Positions 7,526 through 14,957 of a stretch of 47,947 nt of DNA are shown here, in pieces. Position 1 is the stretch's first letter. Each line of letters opens with the position of its first letter. This stretch comes from an uncultured Bacilli bacterium. GTDB lineage: Bacteria; Bacillota_I; Bacilli_A; RF39; UBA660. The stretch lies in contig CAKOJO010000002.1 in the NCBI GenBank assembly GCA_934090595.1, positions 1-47,947 of the forward strand, written 5' to 3'. The translations under genes were made by a program, and so were the position numbers. Under the pieces are notes generated by a model. The model was not told the origin of the DNA and ran no database searches. It saw only the letters and a list, made by a program, of their open reading frames with translations.

Positions 7526-7942
7526 ATGAAAAAAACAAATAAAAAAGGATTCACTTTAATAGAATTGCTCGCAGTAATAGCAATAATAGCAATAATCGGA
7601 GCAATAGCAACACCAAATGTTATAAAACTAATAACATCAAGCAATCAAGATCAAATACTAAGCGATGCAAAACTTGCAATAAGTAAAGCAAAATATCAAT
7701 TTAGAAAAGATATGGATGCCAACCCTAGTGGAAAATCATACTATGTAAAAGATTTAATAGAAAGTGATAACTCATACAATGACCAATCAACAGTTCAAGT
7801 AGAACCTGATGGAGGAAAATATATATATAAAATATCTATATCAAATGGTAAATATTGTATTGGTTGGCCAAGTAGTTATGTAACAGAAGAAACTCTCCTT
7901 AGCAGTGGCAAAGGAGTAATTTCAGACGATTGCACAAACTAA
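7526..7942 (+). CDS. Type IV prepilin-like protein
   Basis: The N-terminus 'KKGFTLIELLAVIAII' is a canonical type IV prepilin leader: prepilin peptidase would cut after Gly8 and methylate Phe9, and Glu13 of the mature helix is the conserved +5 glutamate. The rest is a 110-residue periplasmic-type domain with two cysteines near the C-terminus (in 'GKYCIGW' and 'SDDCTN') that could form the pilin D-loop disulfide. No assembly ATPase, platform protein or prepilin peptidase is in the window, so it may be an extra (minor) subunit of a competence pilus encoded elsewhere, or a secreted pseudopilin. A GGAGAG ribosome site and a terminator frame it. Confidence 0.9.
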   Translation: MKKTNKKGFTLIELLAVIAIIAIIGAIATPNVIKLITSSNQDQILSDAKLAISKAKYQFRKDMDANPSGKSYYVKDLIESDNSYNDQSTVQVEPDGGKYIYKISISNGKYCIGWPSSYVTEETLLSSGKGVISDDCTN

Positions 7943-7943
7943 A

Positions 7944-7972
7944 AGACTATCAAAACAGATAGCCTTTTTTAT
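7944..7972. terminator. Terminator between prepilin and MscS genes
   Basis: CTATC (7947-7951) pairs with GATAG (7958-7962), extended by two outer pairs around one mismatch, and is followed by TTTTTTA. It is clearest for the plus strand. Confidence 0.6.
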
Positions 7973-8841
7973 TTGCAAATTACGATTTTCTTATCTCCAA
8001 AAGCCTCAAGCACTTTAGTATAAATATCACTCCTAATGTTTCTAACCTTTTTAGGATGCGCTAAATACCTAATAGTTAAGACAACACATGAATCTTCTAT
8101 ACTAGTATAAACAATTGGATCAAGTTTATTATAATAAATTCTATACTCTCCAATCGCACTATTAAGTTCACTTTTCATCTTACGTGGGATTCTTTTAACC
8201 ACTTCATTATTCCTAACAATATCATAAAGCATATTTTTAGCATTATCAATATCACTATCAATAGGAACCCTAATACTAATTTCATCCCAAATATATTTAA
8301 AAGCTTCAGTATAATTCTTAACCCCACCATTAAAGACCTTTGAGTTAGGAATATGAATCATAATACCAGTACTTTGCTCACCATTATCTTTACTACTAAC
8401 CTCCAAAATATCAAAAGTTAACGAACTGACATTAACAACATCCCCCACAATGCCATCAACTTCCACCCTATCTTCAACCTTGAAAGGCTTCTTTACATTT
8501 ATATAAATACCTGCAAAAAAGTTATAAACAAAATCTCTAAGAGCAAACGCCATAGCAGCACTGACAAAACTAATCAAAGTCATCAACTTAGTAATCTTAC
8601 TTTCCCATATCAATATTAACAAAATAATGTTAACAACTACCCCAAAAGTAGTAACTTTCTTGTTAATTAAATATAAAGTTCTCTCATTAGAATTAAATCT
8701 AGTGTTAAAAAAACAAATAATCTTAACAAAAATCTTAATAAAAATATAACTCATAAAACTATATAAAAACAAATCAATATAAGAAGTACTAACTCCAGTT
8801 ATTTCACTAATATATTTACTAATAAAATCAAATAAATTCAT
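7969..8841 (-). CDS. MscS-family mechanosensitive ion channel
   Basis: The 290-residue protein has three or four N-terminal membrane helices and then the MscS pore helix and beta domain. The pore-lining segment 'ISFVSAAMAFALRDFVYNFFAGIYI' and the following 'KPFKVEDRVEVDGIVGDVVNVSSLTFDI' are typical, and the 'IHIPNSKVFNGGVKNYT' strand is well conserved. Such channels open under membrane tension to release solutes during osmotic downshock. AAGGAGG precedes the ATG. It is transcribed alone from a promoter at 8871-8899. Confidence 0.93.
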   Translation of the reverse strand: MNLFDFISKYISEITGVSTSYIDLFLYSFMSYIFIKIFVKIICFFNTRFNSNERTLYLINKKVTTFGVVVNIILLILIWESKITKLMTLISFVSAAMAFALRDFVYNFFAGIYINVKKPFKVEDRVEVDGIVGDVVNVSSLTFDILEVSSKDNGEQSTGIMIHIPNSKVFNGGVKNYTEAFKYIWDEISIRVPIDSDIDNAKNMLYDIVRNNEVVKRIPRKMKSELNSAIGEYRIYYNKLDPIVYTSIEDSCVVLTIRYLAHPKKVRNIRSDIYTKVLEAFGDKKIVICK

Positions 8842-8870
8842 TCTATCTCCTCCTTAAGATGCGAGTTATA

Positions 8871-8899
8871 ATTATATCACAATCAAAAAACAAAGTCAC
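8871..8899 (-). promoter_or_regulatory. Promoter of the MscS gene
   Basis: On the minus strand, -10 TATAAT (8876-8871) preceded by TGA (extended -10) and -35 GTGACT (8899-8894), spacer 17. Confidence 0.7.
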
Positions 8900-8907
8900 T
8901 TAAAAAT

Positions 8908-8956
8908 AACTATAAAACACTAACTTTACGTAAACAAACTATAAAACACTAACTTT
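8908..8956. repeat. 20-bp direct repeat in the MscS/lipoprotein intergenic region
   Basis: AACTATAAAACACTAACTTT occurs at 8908-8927 and again at 8937-8956, 29 bases apart start to start. The first copy runs into the palindrome TTTACGTAAA (8925-8934). Confidence 0.9.
8912..8934. promoter_or_regulatory. Palindromic 23-bp element, copy 1
   Basis: The element ends in the perfect palindrome TTTACGTAAA (8925-8934) preceded by ATAAAACACTAAC. A second copy with 20 of 23 identical bases is at 9885-9907. This copy lies about 25 bases upstream of the MscS -35 box. It is operator-like, but no regulator is known. Confidence 0.5.
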
Positions 8957-9009
8957 TTTCCAAATCTAACATACACTTTTTCATAATTAGATTTATGCAA
9001 CTTTTTATA

Positions 9010-9038
9010 TTGTATTATTTTTTATTCTGTGATATAAT
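9010..9038 (+). promoter_or_regulatory. Promoter of the lipoprotein gene
   Basis: -35 TTGTAT (9010-9015), 17-base spacer, -10 TATAAT (9033-9038) with TG at -14/-13 (TGATATAAT). Confidence 0.75.
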
Positions 9039-9069
9039 CATCCTATAAGTATAAGGAGGAAATAAAATT

Positions 9070-9690
9070 ATGAAAATAAGGAATATTTTTTTGACAATAA
9101 CAATTATATTATCTATTTCACTTTTATGTGGATGTTCAAAGAATAATGACTATAGTAAAAATATTGATATTTTAGATACTAAAGTAGACTATTTTGTAAT
9201 TAAAGACAGAAAAATATATATAACAAAGGATATTAAAGATTTTACCCTTCAGTTTAAAGGTTTAGGATGTAAAATTAAACCAAAATATGAAGAAGAAATA
9301 GATATAGATACTATAAAGGAAAATAATGATATATTTGTAAATTCTAATGGGGAAAAAACTATTGAATGTTATACTAGCGACGATTACAATAATATAGAAG
9401 TATTTATGTATACATATGAGAAAGATCAAAAAAATCCCAACGAAATTTATTTTATGAGCATTAGAAGTTATGGAGATCCATGCGATATAGTTATGGATAA
9501 TAAAAAATTGTCTATAGGAAAAAATCCTAGTTCATTAGATGATGTATTAAATATAATGGGTAATAATTATGAAATAGAAAAAAGCATATCATCTGATTCA
9601 AAATATTATAATTATACAATAGAGGGAGTTGAATATTCTGCTTTTATTGATGAAGACAACTTGCTTAAATCTTTATCTTTAGATTTCTAA
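9070..9690 (+). CDS. Putative lipoprotein of unknown function
   Basis: The 206-residue protein has a charged N-terminus, a hydrophobic stretch and a lipobox 'LCGC' with Cys22 as the lipidation site, so it should be anchored to the outer face of the membrane. The remainder is rich in Asp, Asn, Lys and Tyr and has no recognised domain. Codons frequently end in T, unlike the A/C-ending pattern of neighbouring plus-strand genes, which suggests recent acquisition. It is flanked on both sides by copies of the palindromic 23-bp element. AAGGAGG precedes the ATG. Confidence 0.8.
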   Translation: MKIRNIFLTITIILSISLLCGCSKNNDYSKNIDILDTKVDYFVIKDRKIYITKDIKDFTLQFKGLGCKIKPKYEEEIDIDTIKENNDIFVNSNGEKTIECYTSDDYNNIEVFMYTYEKDQKNPNEIYFMSIRSYGDPCDIVMDNKKLSIGKNPSSLDDVLNIMGNNYEIEKSISSDSKYYNYTIEGVEYSAFIDEDNLLKSLSLDF

Positions 9691-9802
9691 CATTTGATAT
9701 TGAATTCTTTTCTTATTAATTAACTGATAATTTTATTTATAATCATTTCTTGAAAAATAATAAATTAATATCAATGTGTTAAGTATTTATAATTCTCTAA
9801 GC

Positions 9803-9830
9803 AAAGGAAGAAAAAACTCTTCCTTTTAAA
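9803..9830 (+). terminator. Probable terminator after the lipoprotein gene
   Basis: AAAGGAAGA (9803-9811) pairs with TCTTCCTTT (9818-9826), followed by a short T run. It is 110 bases past the stop codon. The rest of 9691-9960 shows no gene. Confidence 0.6.
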
Positions 9831-9884
9831 ATACTTTCAAAAATTATGAGAGTATACTCAAAACAAAGCCAAATAAAAAGAAAT

Positions 9885-9907
9885 ATAAAACATCAGCTTT
9901 ACGTAAA
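9885..9907. promoter_or_regulatory. Palindromic 23-bp element, copy 2
   Basis: This copy matches 8912-8934 at 20 of 23 positions and again ends in TTTACGTAAA (9898-9907). It stops one base before the -35 box of the SDR promoter, a position suited to a regulator contacting RNA polymerase. Confidence 0.55.
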
Positions 9908-9908
9908 A

Positions 9909-9937
9909 TTGACAAAACACCCATAAAATGCTATAAT
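9909..9937 (+). promoter_or_regulatory. Strong promoter of the SDR/PLP-enzyme operon
   Basis: Consensus -35 TTGACA (9909-9914), 17-base spacer and -10 TATAAT (9932-9937) with an extended TGC. Confidence 0.9.
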
Positions 9938-9959
9938 CTGCAAGTAAAGGACTGATAAT

Positions 9960-10709
9960 ATGAAGTTAAAAAATAAAACAATTCTAATAACCGGAGCATC
10001 TCGTGGTATTGGTTATCAAACAGCATACGAAGTAGCAAAAGAAGGTGCAAATGTAATAATAAACTATAATAATAGTATTAAACAAGCAAAAAAATTAGAA
10101 CAACAATTAAAAAAAGAATTTGGTACAAAAACTCTTCTTGTAAAAGCAGACATCAAAAATGAACAAGAAATAATTGAAATGGTAAATGAATCAATAAACC
10201 ATTTTAAAAAAATAGATGTACTAATAAATAATGCTGGAATGTGTAAAGATACAACATTCGAAGACAAAACAAAAGAAAACTTTATGGAAATATTAGAAAC
10301 CAATCTTGTAGGAACCTTCCTAGTATCAAAACATGTATCACATCACATGTTAAAAGAAAAATCAGGTAAAATAATAAACATTGCATCAACAAACGCAACA
10401 TATAGTTACTATCCAGAAAGTCTAGACTATGATGCATCAAAAGCAGGTGTCATCTCACTAACGCACAATCTAGCACTACACTTAAGTCCGTATATAACAG
10501 TAAATGCCGTGTCACCTGGATGGACCAAAACCGACATGAATAAAGAATTATCAAAAGAACAAATTAAAAAAGAAGAAGAAAAAATACTATTAAATAGATT
10601 TGCACAACCACAAGAAATAGCTAAAGTAATTGCATTTCTATCATCTGATGATGCAAACTATATAAATAATCAAATAATAAATGTCGATGGAGGAGAAAAA
10701 TATGAATAA
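9960..10709 (+). CDS. Short-chain dehydrogenase/reductase (FabG-like)
   Basis: The 249-residue classical SDR has the NAD(P)-binding TGASRGIG at 11-18, NNAG at 90-93, the catalytic tetrad Asn114, Ser143, Tyr157 and Lys161, and the C-terminal 'NVDGG' signature. It could be a 3-oxoacyl-ACP reductase, but SDR substrate cannot be read from sequence. The 8-base overlap with the next gene means it is co-translated with the PLP enzyme, which argues for a role linked to that enzyme rather than to fatty acid synthesis. A consensus promoter with an adjacent palindromic element precedes it. Confidence 0.88.
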   Translation: MKLKNKTILITGASRGIGYQTAYEVAKEGANVIINYNNSIKQAKKLEQQLKKEFGTKTLLVKADIKNEQEIIEMVNESINHFKKIDVLINNAGMCKDTTFEDKTKENFMEILETNLVGTFLVSKHVSHHMLKEKSGKIINIASTNATYSYYPESLDYDASKAGVISLTHNLALHLSPYITVNAVSPGWTKTDMNKELSKEQIKKEEEKILLNRFAQPQEIAKVIAFLSSDDANYINNQIINVDGGEKYE

Positions 10710-11949
10710 TGAACTAAATATAAAAGAAAAAACTATAAACCTATTAAATGAAGCAGAACAACAAGTACAAGAACAATTCAAAAACCAAGAAGAAATATGC
10801 CTTTATAACAGTATTAAAGTACTAAATGCATTTAAAAAACATAACATATCAGAAATACATTTTAATCAAACAACAGGATACGGTTACAATGACTTAGGAA
10901 GAGACAAAATAGAACAAGTATACAGTGAAATATTTAAATCAGAAGATTCCTTAGTAAGAAACCAATTCATATCAGGAACACATGCCCTATCAACAACACT
11001 ATTTGCACTACTAAGACCAAATGACACATTACTATCAGTAACAGGTTTACCATATGACACGTTACACGAAGTAATAGGAATAAAAGAAAACAAAAGTAGT
11101 CTTAAATCATATGGTATAAACTATGAACAAATTGATTTAGTAGATAATGATTTCAACTATGAACTAATAAAAGAAACACTAAAAAATAAAAAAATAAAAG
11201 TAGTAGAAATACAAAGATCAAAAGGATACTCAACTAGAAAAAGTATTACACTAGATAAATTAGAAAAAGTAATAAAAACAATAAGAGAAATAGATAAAAG
11301 TGTTATTATTATGGTAGATAATTGTTACTGCGAATTCGTTAACAAAAAAGAACCAATTGAACTTGGCGCAGACATAACCGTAGGCTCACTAATCAAAAAT
11401 TTAGGAGCAGGAATAACTACAAATGGTGCTTACGTAACAGGAAGAAAAGACCTAATAGAACTAGTCGCAGAAAGATTAAATGTTCCAGGACAAGCAAAAG
11501 AAGTTGGACCAACACAAAACTCAAACAAAGCAATACTACAAGGATTATACATGGCTCCAAACGTAGTAAAAAATAGTATCAAAACAGCAATACTAACATC
11601 AAAAGCATTAGAAAATCTAGGATACGAAACAGAACCAAAATATAATGAACAACGAGCAGACATTGTTCAAAATATAATATTTAGAAACAGTGAAAAAGTA
11701 ATAAAATACACCCAAGGTATTCAAATGGGATCAGCAATAGACTCAAACGCTATTCCAACACCATGGGATATGCCAGGATACGATGATCAAATAATAATGG
11801 CATCAGGTTCATTCGTCCAAGGATCATCAATCGAAATATCATGCGATGCTCCAATAAGAGAACCATACATTGCCTATCAACAAGGAGGCCTAACATACGA
11901 ATACGGAAAAATCGCCGTAGCAAAAGCAATAGATAACATAGAACAATAA
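10702..11949 (+). CDS. YnbB-like PLP-dependent lyase (Cys/Met-metabolism fold)
   Basis: The 415-residue protein matches the family annotated as 'methionine gamma-lyase family' or 'aluminium resistance protein' (B. subtilis YnbB). Signature stretches are 'GYGYNDLGRDKIEQVYSEIF', 'QFISGTHAL', 'VDNCYCEF' and 'GSLIKNLGAGI', where Lys232 should form the Schiff base with pyridoxal phosphate. The C-terminal 'SGSFVQGSSIEIS' and 'REPYIAYQQGG' are also typical. The physiological substrate is uncertain. Start 10702 is chosen because GGAGGAG lies just upstream, giving an 8-base overlap with the SDR gene; the longer frame from 10681 has no site. Confidence 0.9.
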   Translation: MNNELNIKEKTINLLNEAEQQVQEQFKNQEEICLYNSIKVLNAFKKHNISEIHFNQTTGYGYNDLGRDKIEQVYSEIFKSEDSLVRNQFISGTHALSTTLFALLRPNDTLLSVTGLPYDTLHEVIGIKENKSSLKSYGINYEQIDLVDNDFNYELIKETLKNKKIKVVEIQRSKGYSTRKSITLDKLEKVIKTIREIDKSVIIMVDNCYCEFVNKKEPIELGADITVGSLIKNLGAGITTNGAYVTGRKDLIELVAERLNVPGQAKEVGPTQNSNKAILQGLYMAPNVVKNSIKTAILTSKALENLGYETEPKYNEQRADIVQNIIFRNSEKVIKYTQGIQMGSAIDSNAIPTPWDMPGYDDQIIMASGSFVQGSSIEISCDAPIREPYIAYQQGGLTYEYGKIAVAKAIDNIEQ

Positions 11950-11967
11950 CAAAATTGTTCTTTTTTT
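11941..11967 (+). terminator. Terminator of the SDR/PLP-enzyme operon
   Basis: GAACAAT (11941-11947) pairs with ATTGTTC (11954-11960) and is followed by seven Ts. Confidence 0.93.
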
Positions 11968-12007
11968 AACTTATCTATGATACAATATAAATGGGGAAGA
12001 GGTAAAA

Positions 12008-12526
12008 ATGGAAAAACTAATAATAAACAAAGAAAAACTAACTAAAGAAGAAATAGACAAAACAAAAATAAAGAGCCGAATAATTCTATTAAATGATAAA
12101 AATGAACTAATACTATGTAATTACAATGGTTGCTATCTATTAATTGGTGGAAAAGTCGAAGATCAAGAAACAGTAAAAGAAGCAGCCTTAAGAGAGGCAC
12201 AAGAAGAAATCGGAGTAGTTCTAAATGAAAACGATCTTGATGACTTCATTCTAATTGAACACTATCAAAAAAACTATCCCACAAGAGATAACAAAATTAA
12301 AAATAATCTTTTAATAACATATTACTTTATATCAAAAAAGAAAGTAGAAATAGAAAACGATAAAATAACCCTTTCAGAAAGTGAAAAAAAGCAAAACTTC
12401 AAACTAATTCAAGCATCACCAAAAGAAATAATACAACTATTAGAAAGAAATAATACACAAAATCCCAGAGCAGTATACTACGAAGAAGAGTTACAAGAAG
12501 TTCTACAAAGATTAAAAACGAAATAA
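12008..12526 (+). CDS. Nudix hydrolase
   Basis: The 172-residue protein has a perfect Nudix box, 'GGKVEDQETVKEAALREAQEEIGV' read as G-x5-E-x7-R-E-x2-E-E-x-G-hydrophobic, within a standard Nudix fold (the strand 'RIILLNDKNELILC' before it, 'IEHYQKNYPT' after). The family hydrolyses nucleoside diphosphates linked to another group; the C-terminal helix 'RAVYYEEELQEVL' does not identify a substrate. It has a GAGG ribosome site and terminators on both sides, so it appears monocistronic. Confidence 0.9.
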   Translation: MEKLIINKEKLTKEEIDKTKIKSRIILLNDKNELILCNYNGCYLLIGGKVEDQETVKEAALREAQEEIGVVLNENDLDDFILIEHYQKNYPTRDNKIKNNLLITYYFISKKKVEIENDKITLSESEKKQNFKLIQASPKEIIQLLERNNTQNPRAVYYEEELQEVLQRLKTK

Positions 12527-12546
12527 GTTCAAACGAACTTTTTTTC
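12525..12546 (+). terminator. Terminator of the Nudix gene
   Basis: AAGTTC (12525-12530) and GAACTT (12535-12540) form a hairpin with an AAAC loop, followed by TTTTTC. Confidence 0.85.
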
Positions 12547-12559
12547 TTTTTAAAAACTG

Positions 12560-12568
12560 TGCTATAAT
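12560..12568 (+). promoter_or_regulatory. Extended -10 promoter of the addBA-yitT operon
   Basis: TGCTATAAT is a consensus extended -10; no good -35 box is seen in the T-rich terminator region upstream. GGGAGG follows at 12574-12579. Confidence 0.7.
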
Positions 12569-12587
12569 TATAAGGGAGGTACTAAAT

Positions 12588-14957
12588 ATGATAAATCTAG
12601 ACAACATACAAAACGAAACAATAATAATTTGTGAGCAAGAAACCAAAAAACAAATATTAAAACAACTAACTAAAGAACAAAAACTCTTAAATATAAAACT
12701 ATTAACAAAAAAAGAATTAATTAATAAACTATACTTTTCATATGACTTAAATGGCATACTATACTTAATGGAAAAATATAATTACAAATATGAAGTAGCA
12801 ACAATGTACTTAGACAATTTAATATATATCGAAGATAAAACCTACAAAAATGAGAAGTTAAAACACTTACAAGTTCTAAAAAATGAGTTGGAAGAACAAA
12901 AACTCTTACTTAAAGACAATAATTTCCAAAATCTAATCAAAGAAAAAGATATAATCTTCTATCACTATGACTATTTAACATCATTCGATAAAAAGATAAT
13001 AAATGACTTAAAAGAAATATCAAACGTCAAAATAATAGGTAAAACTTATAAAAACTACCAACCAAAAATCTATGAACTAAAAACAATTGATGAAGAAATA
13101 GAATTCGTAGCGGACGAAATATCAAAACTAATTGAAAACAACACTCCAATAAATAATATAAAACTAACTAATCTTGACGATTCATATCTAAAAAAACTAG
13201 AAATGACATTTGATCTATACAATCTACCATTACAACAACTTACAAAAACATCAATTTATGAAACTGAAATAGGTCAAACATTCATAAAAAACTATCAAGA
13301 AGACATAGAAAAAACAATAGATTTACTAAATAATAAGTACAAAGATAAAGATACTATCAATAAAATAATAAACATATTAAATAAATACATAAAAATAAAT
13401 AATTTCACAAAAGTAAAAGATTTAATAATTCATGACTTAAAAACCACTTATACAAAACAATCAAAACTAAAAAATCAAATAGAAGTCATAGACTACAACA
13501 ACCAAATAGAAGACACTAACTTTGTTTTTATGCTAAACTTTAATCAAAAAAGTATTCCCAATCTAAAAAAAGATGAGGACTATTTAACAGACAATCTAAA
13601 AGAAGAACTAAATCTAAATACTACATTAGAACTAAATAAAATGATTAAACAAAGTACTATTAAAAACATTCAAAATATAAAAAATCTAACAATTACATAT
13701 AAAACACAAGATGGTAAACAAGAATGCTATCCATCAGCATTAAAAGAAGAACTAAATATTGAAACACAAAAACCAAATAAAGACATAAAAATAAGTTATT
13801 CTACTATAAATAATAAACTAAAACTAGCAAAAAAATTAGATAACTACACAAAATACAACACAGTAGATGAAGAATTAAAAATATTAAATAATAACTATGA
13901 AATACCATACCAAAAATATGATAATAACTATACAGGTATAAATAAAAAAGAAATGTACGACTTTCTAGAAGGCAAACTAAATCTATCATACACAAAGATG
14001 GATACATACAATAAATGTGCATTCGCATACTACATAGCAAATATATTAAAACTAGATCCATATGAAAAAAACATATCAGCAACATTTGGAAGTATATTTC
14101 ATTATTGCTTAGAAAAAGGCTTAAAAGAAGAAATAGATATTAACACAACTGTTGATAACTATATAAAAGAAAATAATTATGAATTCACAAGCAAAGAACA
14201 ACACTTTATAGAAAAAATAAAACAAGAAATAGATTTTGCCATAAAAACTATAAAAGAACAAACTAAATATCAAAGCCTAAACAATCTTTTAACAGAGCAA
14301 GAAGTAACAATAGAAAAAAATAAAAATCTAAAAGTTACATTCAAAGGTATTATTGATAAAATCCTATACAATGAAGAAAACGAAGTAGCAATAATAGATT
14401 ATAAAACAGGAAACACAGACATAAAACTAGATTTAGTGGACTATGGTCTATCTATGCAATTACCAGTTTACCTATATCTAGCAAGCAATCTAGAAAAAAT
14501 AAAAAACCCAACATTCGCAGGCTTCTATCTTCAACAAGTACTCCATCCAGAAATAATACGAAAAAATAACAAGACATACGAAGAACAAAAACTAGATAAT
14601 CTAAAACTAAATGGATACAGCAATGAAGATAAAAATATAATAGAAAAATTTGATAATACCTATGAAAACAGTCAATTAATCAAAGGTTTAAAAACAACAA
14701 AAACAGGTAACTTTGACTCTAGATCAAAAACGATAACAAACGATCAAATTAAAGAATTAATTACAAAAACAGATCAAATAATAGATAAAACAATAAGTGA
14801 AATTGAAGAATCAAACTTTGAAATAAACCCAAAAATAATAAATGGAATAAATAAATCGTGTGAATATTGTAAATATAAAGACCTATGCTTTAAAACACCC
14901 AAAAATAATATTTACATCAAAATAGAAAAGGAGGAGCAAAATGAACTGGACTCTTGA
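12588..14957 (+). CDS. addB: AddB/RexB, nuclease subunit of the AddAB recombination complex
   Basis: AddB pairs with AddA to resect double-strand breaks and load RecA. The C-terminal RecB-type nuclease is intact: 'GSIFHYCLE', 'FKGIIDKI' (Asp590) and 'IIDYKTG' (Asp604, Lys606). Four cysteines for the AddB iron-sulfur staple are present: Cys477 before the nuclease core and Cys758, Cys761 and Cys767 after it (C-x2-C-x5-C). At 789 residues it is much shorter than B. subtilis AddB (about 1170), and the N-terminus, which normally carries a Walker A GxxGxGKS, has no such motif. It overlaps addA by 17 bases, confirming the pairing. Confidence 0.93.
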   Translation: MINLDNIQNETIIICEQETKKQILKQLTKEQKLLNIKLLTKKELINKLYFSYDLNGILYLMEKYNYKYEVATMYLDNLIYIEDKTYKNEKLKHLQVLKNELEEQKLLLKDNNFQNLIKEKDIIFYHYDYLTSFDKKIINDLKEISNVKIIGKTYKNYQPKIYELKTIDEEIEFVADEISKLIENNTPINNIKLTNLDDSYLKKLEMTFDLYNLPLQQLTKTSIYETEIGQTFIKNYQEDIEKTIDLLNNKYKDKDTINKIINILNKYIKINNFTKVKDLIIHDLKTTYTKQSKLKNQIEVIDYNNQIEDTNFVFMLNFNQKSIPNLKKDEDYLTDNLKEELNLNTTLELNKMIKQSTIKNIQNIKNLTITYKTQDGKQECYPSALKEELNIETQKPNKDIKISYSTINNKLKLAKKLDNYTKYNTVDEELKILNNNYEIPYQKYDNNYTGINKKEMYDFLEGKLNLSYTKMDTYNKCAFAYYIANILKLDPYEKNISATFGSIFHYCLEKGLKEEIDINTTVDNYIKENNYEFTSKEQHFIEKIKQEIDFAIKTIKEQTKYQSLNNLLTEQEVTIEKNKNLKVTFKGIIDKILYNEENEVAIIDYKTGNTDIKLDLVDYGLSMQLPVYLYLASNLEKIKNPTFAGFYLQQVLHPEIIRKNNKTYEEQKLDNLKLNGYSNEDKNIIEKFDNTYENSQLIKGLKTTKTGNFDSRSKTITNDQIKELITKTDQIIDKTISEIEESNFEINPKIINGINKSCEYCKYKDLCFKTPKNNIYIKIEKEEQNELDS

